The position numbers and the translations under genes were made by a program. A stretch of 16,356 nucleotides of DNA, taken from positions 1 to 16,356 of the forward strand of contig JAEYQF010000134.1 in assembly GCA_023410155.1 (NCBI GenBank), read 5' to 3'. The notes under the pieces were generated by a model that saw only the letters and a list, made by a program, of their open reading frames with translations, had not been told where the DNA came from and did no database searches. Shown here in pieces: positions 13,198 through 16,356 of the stretch (position 1 is its first letter; every line of letters starts with the position of its first letter). This DNA comes from Verrucomicrobiota bacterium (GTDB lineage: Bacteria > Verrucomicrobiota > Verrucomicrobiia > Opitutales > Opitutaceae).

Positions 13198-14469
13198 ATG
13201 CTCGACGCGAAACTTCTCCGCGAATCTCCCGACTTGGTGCGTGCCGCCATTGCCAAGAAGCATCTTGAGGTGGATCTCGATGCGGTGCTGGGGATTGATG
13301 CCGAATGGCGCCGTAAACTGCAGGATGTGGAATCGCTTCGGGCGAGCCAGAAATCGGCGAACAGCGAGATGGCGGCGATGCCCAAAGGCTCCCCTGAGTT
13401 CATCGCTAAGGTGGCGCAGATGAAGTCCGTTTCGGCGAAACTCAAGGAAGCTGATACGGAGCTCAAGGGGCTAGAAGAGCGTTTTCGCACGGCGATGCTG
13501 TCGTTGCCAAATCTGCCTCACGCGAGCGTGCCGGAGGGACGCACGCCGGAAGAGAACCAGGTGTTCTCTACCCACGGCGACGTGGAAGCACCGCGGCCCC
13601 ATGCGCTGCCACACTGGGAGATTCCGGGCTTCGACCGCCTGTTCGATTTTGCGCGCGGAGCCAAAGTCACGGGAGCGGGGTTCCCATTCTTCGTGGGGGA
13701 TGGTGCGCGAATCGTGCGCGCTTTGCTGCAGTTCTTCCTCGATGAGAACGCGAGGGCCGGCTACGTGGAGGTCAACCCGCCCATCTTCGTAAACGCGGCG
13801 AGCGCGACGGCGACCGGTCAGTTGCCCGACAAGGAGGGGCAGATGTATGAGACCACGCCGGATCAGCTTTACGCCGTCCCGACGGCCGAGGTCCCGCTGA
13901 CCAATTTCTTCCGGGATGAGATCCTGGAGGAGTCACAGCTGCCGGTGTATCGCTGCGCCTATACGCCTTGCTTCCGGCGAGAGGCTGGAAGTTACGGCAA
14001 GGACGTCCGCGGTCTCAACCGGCTCCATCAGTTCGACAAAGTGGAACTGCTGAAATGGGTGCACCCCTCATCAAGCTACGCGGAATTGGACAAGCTGCGC
14101 GGGGATGCTGAACGCCTGCTGCAGAAACTCGGTTTACCTTACCGCGTGCTGTTGATGTGCGGCGGCGATCTCGGTTTCGCGCAGGCGAAAAAATACGATC
14201 TGGAGGTTTGGTCTGCCGGCCAGAAACGCTGGCTGGAAGTTTCCAGTTGCTCGAACTTCGAAGCGTTCCAGGCGCGGCGGGCGCAGATTCGCTATCGACC
14301 GACCGAAGGTGGTCGTCCTGAGCTCGTCCATACATTGAATGGCTCCGGGCTCGCGGTGCCCCGCGTGCTCGCGGCGATCCTCGAAAACTATCTCCAGGAA
14401 GACGGTCGCGTGAAGGTTCCCGAAGTGCTCGTGCCCTATTTCGGGAAGGACCACCTGTCCTTTACGTGA
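13198..14469 (+). CDS. serS: Seryl-tRNA synthetase
   Basis: This cytoplasmic class II synthetase charges tRNA-Ser and tRNA-Sec with serine. It has 423 residues, the normal length. Residues 1-105 form the long antiparallel coiled coil that holds the tRNA variable arm (starting MLDAKLLRESPDLV). Class II motif 1 lies at about 172-195 (ALLQFFLDENARAGYVEVN), TGQLP at 207-211, the serine-binding TAEVPLTN at 229-236, motif 2 at 257-282 (CFRREAGSYGKDVRGLNRLH) and motif 3 at 381-400 with NGSGLAVPRVLAAILENY. All the expected catalytic residues are present. The start is the first ATG in frame, without a clear ribosome binding site. It is followed 22 bp on by tilS, so the two probably form one transcript. 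Confidence 0.97.
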   Translation: MLDAKLLRESPDLVRAAIAKKHLEVDLDAVLGIDAEWRRKLQDVESLRASQKSANSEMAAMPKGSPEFIAKVAQMKSVSAKLKEADTELKGLEERFRTAMLSLPNLPHASVPEGRTPEENQVFSTHGDVEAPRPHALPHWEIPGFDRLFDFARGAKVTGAGFPFFVGDGARIVRALLQFFLDENARAGYVEVNPPIFVNAASATATGQLPDKEGQMYETTPDQLYAVPTAEVPLTNFFRDEILEESQLPVYRCAYTPCFRREAGSYGKDVRGLNRLHQFDKVELLKWVHPSSSYAELDKLRGDAERLLQKLGLPYRVLLMCGGDLGFAQAKKYDLEVWSAGQKRWLEVSSCSNFEAFQARRAQIRYRPTEGGRPELVHTLNGSGLAVPRVLAAILENYLQEDGRVKVPEVLVPYFGKDHLSFT

Positions 14470-14491
14470 GCACTCGAACGCACCGCAGCGG

Positions 14492-15505
14492 ATGAAAGCA
14501 GCGGGCCGAGTGCGCTGGCGCGAAGTCGCCGAGGCTCTGGGGCGGGATATCCCATTAGCGGCGCTGCATCCCGCGGTGGTGAAGTGGGCGAACAGCACGA
14601 CTCGGCGGACATGGGGGATCGCGTTCTCCGGCGGTGCCGATTCGGTGGCGCTGCTCCTGTTGGTCTGGGTGCATTGGCCTCGCATGCGAAGTCGATTGCG
14701 GGTCCTGCATTTCAATCACCGGCTCCGCGGGCACGCTTCGGCTGGAGATGAACGCTTCTGCAAGGCGGTTTGCCGCTCGCTCGGTGTTCGGATCACGTGC
14801 GGCAGGTGGATGCGCCCGCCTAAGCGGACCTCTGAAGCGGCGGCTCGTGAAGCTCGCCTAGACTTTTTTGATACACACGTGAGATGCGTGTGGTCCGGCC
14901 ATCAGCTCGATGATGTGGCTGAGACGATGTTGATGCGTTTGTCGCGAGGGAGTGGGATCGGTGGCCTCTCGGCACCTCGACCGGTGCAGACGTGCAAGAG
15001 AAACGGCGTCCGGCTGCGACCTCTGCTCACATTGGAACGATCGTTTCTGCGCGAGAAGTTGGCCGCAGCGGGGGCCTCATGGCGTGAAGACCTGTCGAAT
15101 GCAGGCGATGTTTATCTCCGAAATCGCGTGCGCCGCGAGGTCTTGGTGAACTGGAAGGCGATCACGCGCGATCGTAACTTGCTCCGCGGCGTGGCAAGAT
15201 CGCGAGAGCTGATCGAAGAAGATGGGGAGGCGCTCGATGCTTGGGCCCGCCGGGTCACCCGCATCGGACCAGCGGGCGAACTTGAAATAGAGCCGCTCCG
15301 TGACGCCCCGGCTGCGATTCAGCGACGCGCACTGCACACGTGGCTGATGCATCACCGAATCGCGGGCCTCTCCAGTCAGGCCTTCGAGTCACTTCTCCGA
15401 GATCTGATCGCCGGTCGCCTCACGAAGCATAGCGTCGGCCTTCGGCGATTTGCCGTGATTGGCTCGGTGGATCTGACAATTGTGCGGGTGATTGCGCGAA
15501 AATAA
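14492..15505 (+). CDS. tilS: tRNA(Ile)-lysidine synthase TilS
   Basis: TilS attaches lysine to C34 of the tRNA-Ile with anticodon CAU, so that it reads AUA and accepts isoleucine. The PP-loop is visible as AFSGGADS (44-51), followed by VLHFNHRLRG and the second conserved block GHQLDDVAETMLMRLSRGSG with GGLSAPRP, then LRPLL. At 337 residues it is a shorter form than the E. coli enzyme (about 430), with the N-terminal catalytic domain and a reduced substrate-binding region, lacking the final C-terminal domain. Short forms of this kind exist in other bacteria. The N-terminus has about 40 residues before the PP-loop, slightly long. It lies between serS (22 bp) and ftsH (74 bp), and the tilS-ftsH order is common in bacteria. 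Confidence 0.93.
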   Translation: MKAAGRVRWREVAEALGRDIPLAALHPAVVKWANSTTRRTWGIAFSGGADSVALLLLVWVHWPRMRSRLRVLHFNHRLRGHASAGDERFCKAVCRSLGVRITCGRWMRPPKRTSEAAAREARLDFFDTHVRCVWSGHQLDDVAETMLMRLSRGSGIGGLSAPRPVQTCKRNGVRLRPLLTLERSFLREKLAAAGASWREDLSNAGDVYLRNRVRREVLVNWKAITRDRNLLRGVARSRELIEEDGEALDAWARRVTRIGPAGELEIEPLRDAPAAIQRRALHTWLMHHRIAGLSSQAFESLLRDLIAGRLTKHSVGLRRFAVIGSVDLTIVRVIARK

Positions 15506-15528
15506 TCCCGGCATTCTACGGGCGTGCC

Positions 15529-15574
15529 AATTGACTTAGCGCCCGGAACATTCAGTTTTTGGCCTAAGTCCAAT
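15529..15574. promoter_or_regulatory. Inverted repeat between tilS and ftsH
   Basis: AATTGACTTAG (15529-15539) and CTAAGTCCAAT (15564-15574) are inverted copies with one extra base in the right arm, 24 bp apart, ending 5 bp before the ftsH start codon. TTGACT within the left arm could also be a -35 box, but I see no good -10 box at 16-18 bp. The pair could be an operator or an RNA hairpin covering the ftsH leader. Confidence 0.4.
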
Positions 15575-15579
15575 CACCA

Positions 15580-16356
15580 ATGTCCGAACTCGAAAATAAA
15601 AAGAAACGCCGGCCCTTGAAGAATCTTCCGCCTGACCGGTTTCAGCCGAAAATGCTGATCTTCTTCCTGGTGATCGTCGGCGTGGTCATGTCGATGTATT
15701 TCATGACCGAGGGTCGGATGATCGCGCCGGCCACGCTGAAGATCCAGCAGGTCGTCGAACTCGCTGAGCAGGGCAAGATCGCTGAGGGCATCATCCGTCC
15801 TGATTCGTCGGGCGGGCGCGATTGGGTGATCATCACGGGTGAACTGAAGGAAGCTTCTCTCGAGGGTGATCGCGGTCCTACGAAGCAATTCCGCGCTTCA
15901 GGTCGTCTGACGGATGCCAACATGGAGCGGTTGCAGCGGTCACAGGCATTTGCGGAGCAGCCGGCTACGACGCTTCTGACCCAAGTCGCGGCTCAGATTA
16001 TCCCTTTCCTCATTATCATCGGGGCGCTTTATTTCCTCTTCGTTCGCCAGCTTCGGCAGGCGGGCAAAGGAGCTCTCAGCTTCGGGAAGAGTCGGGCCAA
16101 GCTGCTGACGCGTGATCGTGACAAGGGGACGTTTGCCGACGTTGCCGGCTGTGACGAGGCGAAGGAAGAGGTCAGCGAAGTCGTGGAGTTCCTGAAAGAC
16201 CCGAAAAAGTTCACCAAGATGGGTGGTAAGATTCCGAAAGGTATCTTGATGGTGGGACCGCCGGGCACCGGCAAAACGCTTCTGGCCAAGGCCGTGGCCG
16301 GCGAGGCAGATGTGCCGTTCTTCTCCATCTCCGGTTCGGATTTCGTGGAGATGTTC
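15580..16356 (+). CDS. ftsH: ATP-dependent zinc metalloprotease FtsH (partial, 3' end outside window)
   Basis: The first 259 residues of FtsH, the membrane-bound AAA+ protease that degrades unassembled membrane proteins and short-lived regulators. A Lys/Arg-rich cytoplasmic N-terminus (MSELENKKKRRPLKN) precedes transmembrane segment 1 (about 25-42), a periplasmic domain of about 95 residues, and transmembrane segment 2 (about 137-155). The linker block LSFGKSRAKLL and TFADVAGCDEAKEEVSEVVEF open the AAA+ domain, with Walker A GPPGTGKT at 226-233 and SISGSDFVEMF at the window edge. Walker B, the arginine finger and the HEXXH zinc site lie beyond it. The leading 20 polar residues are longer than in E. 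coli FtsH. The gene begins 74 bp after tilS and may have its own control through the inverted repeat in between. Confidence 0.96.
   Translation, partial: MSELENKKKRRPLKNLPPDRFQPKMLIFFLVIVGVVMSMYFMTEGRMIAPATLKIQQVVELAEQGKIAEGIIRPDSSGGRDWVIITGELKEASLEGDRGPTKQFRASGRLTDANMERLQRSQAFAEQPATTLLTQVAAQIIPFLIIIGALYFLFVRQLRQAGKGALSFGKSRAKLLTRDRDKGTFADVAGCDEAKEEVSEVVEFLKDPKKFTKMGGKIPKGILMVGPPGTGKTLLAKAVAGEADVPFFSISGSDFVEMF

Noticed and set aside
15506..15525. Possible terminator after tilS (short CCCG/CGGG hairpin)
   Set aside because: Only a 4-bp stem and no T-run follow it.

Overview
The window is a densely packed, GC-rich bacterial chromosome segment in which every gene reads as chromosomal and base composition looks even throughout. 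Several features suggest a Verrucomicrobium, probably near Opitutus. There is a 51-residue protein of the small basic type found in the Planctomycetes-Verrucomicrobia-Chlamydiae group. There is also a DUF4254 gene inside a lipopolysaccharide (LPS) cluster, which I know mainly from Verrucomicrobia and Bacteroidetes, and there are almost no Shine-Dalgarno sequences. The phylum is inferred from gene content; no rRNA gene is present to confirm it.

Left part (1-4135). A DedA-family membrane protein runs off the left edge. Upstream of it on the same strand lie the small basic protein gene and cutA, with a strong intrinsic terminator between them and dedA. Divergent from cutA is rpoZ (RNA polymerase omega), followed by a second strong terminator, then smpB (trans-translation) and thrB (homoserine kinase). 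Next come a single-domain response regulator on the minus strand, trmL (tRNA wobble methyltransferase) on the plus strand, and an unrecognised exported protein on the minus strand.

Middle part (4136-9762). A 221-bp gap carries about four degenerate copies of a 22-bp tandem repeat. Then, all on the minus strand, come an OppF/DppF-type and an OppD/DppD-type ABC ATPase with no permease or binding protein in the window, followed by an LPS cluster: a GT9 heptosyltransferase-like protein, a GT2 glycosyltransferase, an LpxL/HtrB-like acyltransferase and DUF4254. The last four are 3-9 bp apart and look like one operon read from 9762 down to 6387.

Right part (9763-16356). Two tandem WaaC-like GT9 genes diverge from the DUF4254 gene, so the whole 6387-11792 stretch looks like an LPS core/lipid A island served by a 58-bp divergent intergenic region. 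Converging on it is a membrane-anchored protein of 432 residues whose C-terminus resembles an NlpC/P60 cysteine peptidase; this is the least described gene here. The window ends with serS, tilS and the first 259 codons of ftsH, all on the plus strand.

No rRNA, tRNA, CRISPR array, insertion sequence or phage gene was seen. The longest stretch without a gene is 4136-4356. The best leads are the NlpC/P60-like protein, DUF4254 as a possible LPS enzyme, the two terminators that sit almost on the next gene's start codon, the OppD Walker B Glu-to-Asp change with no permease in view, and the 22-bp repeat.
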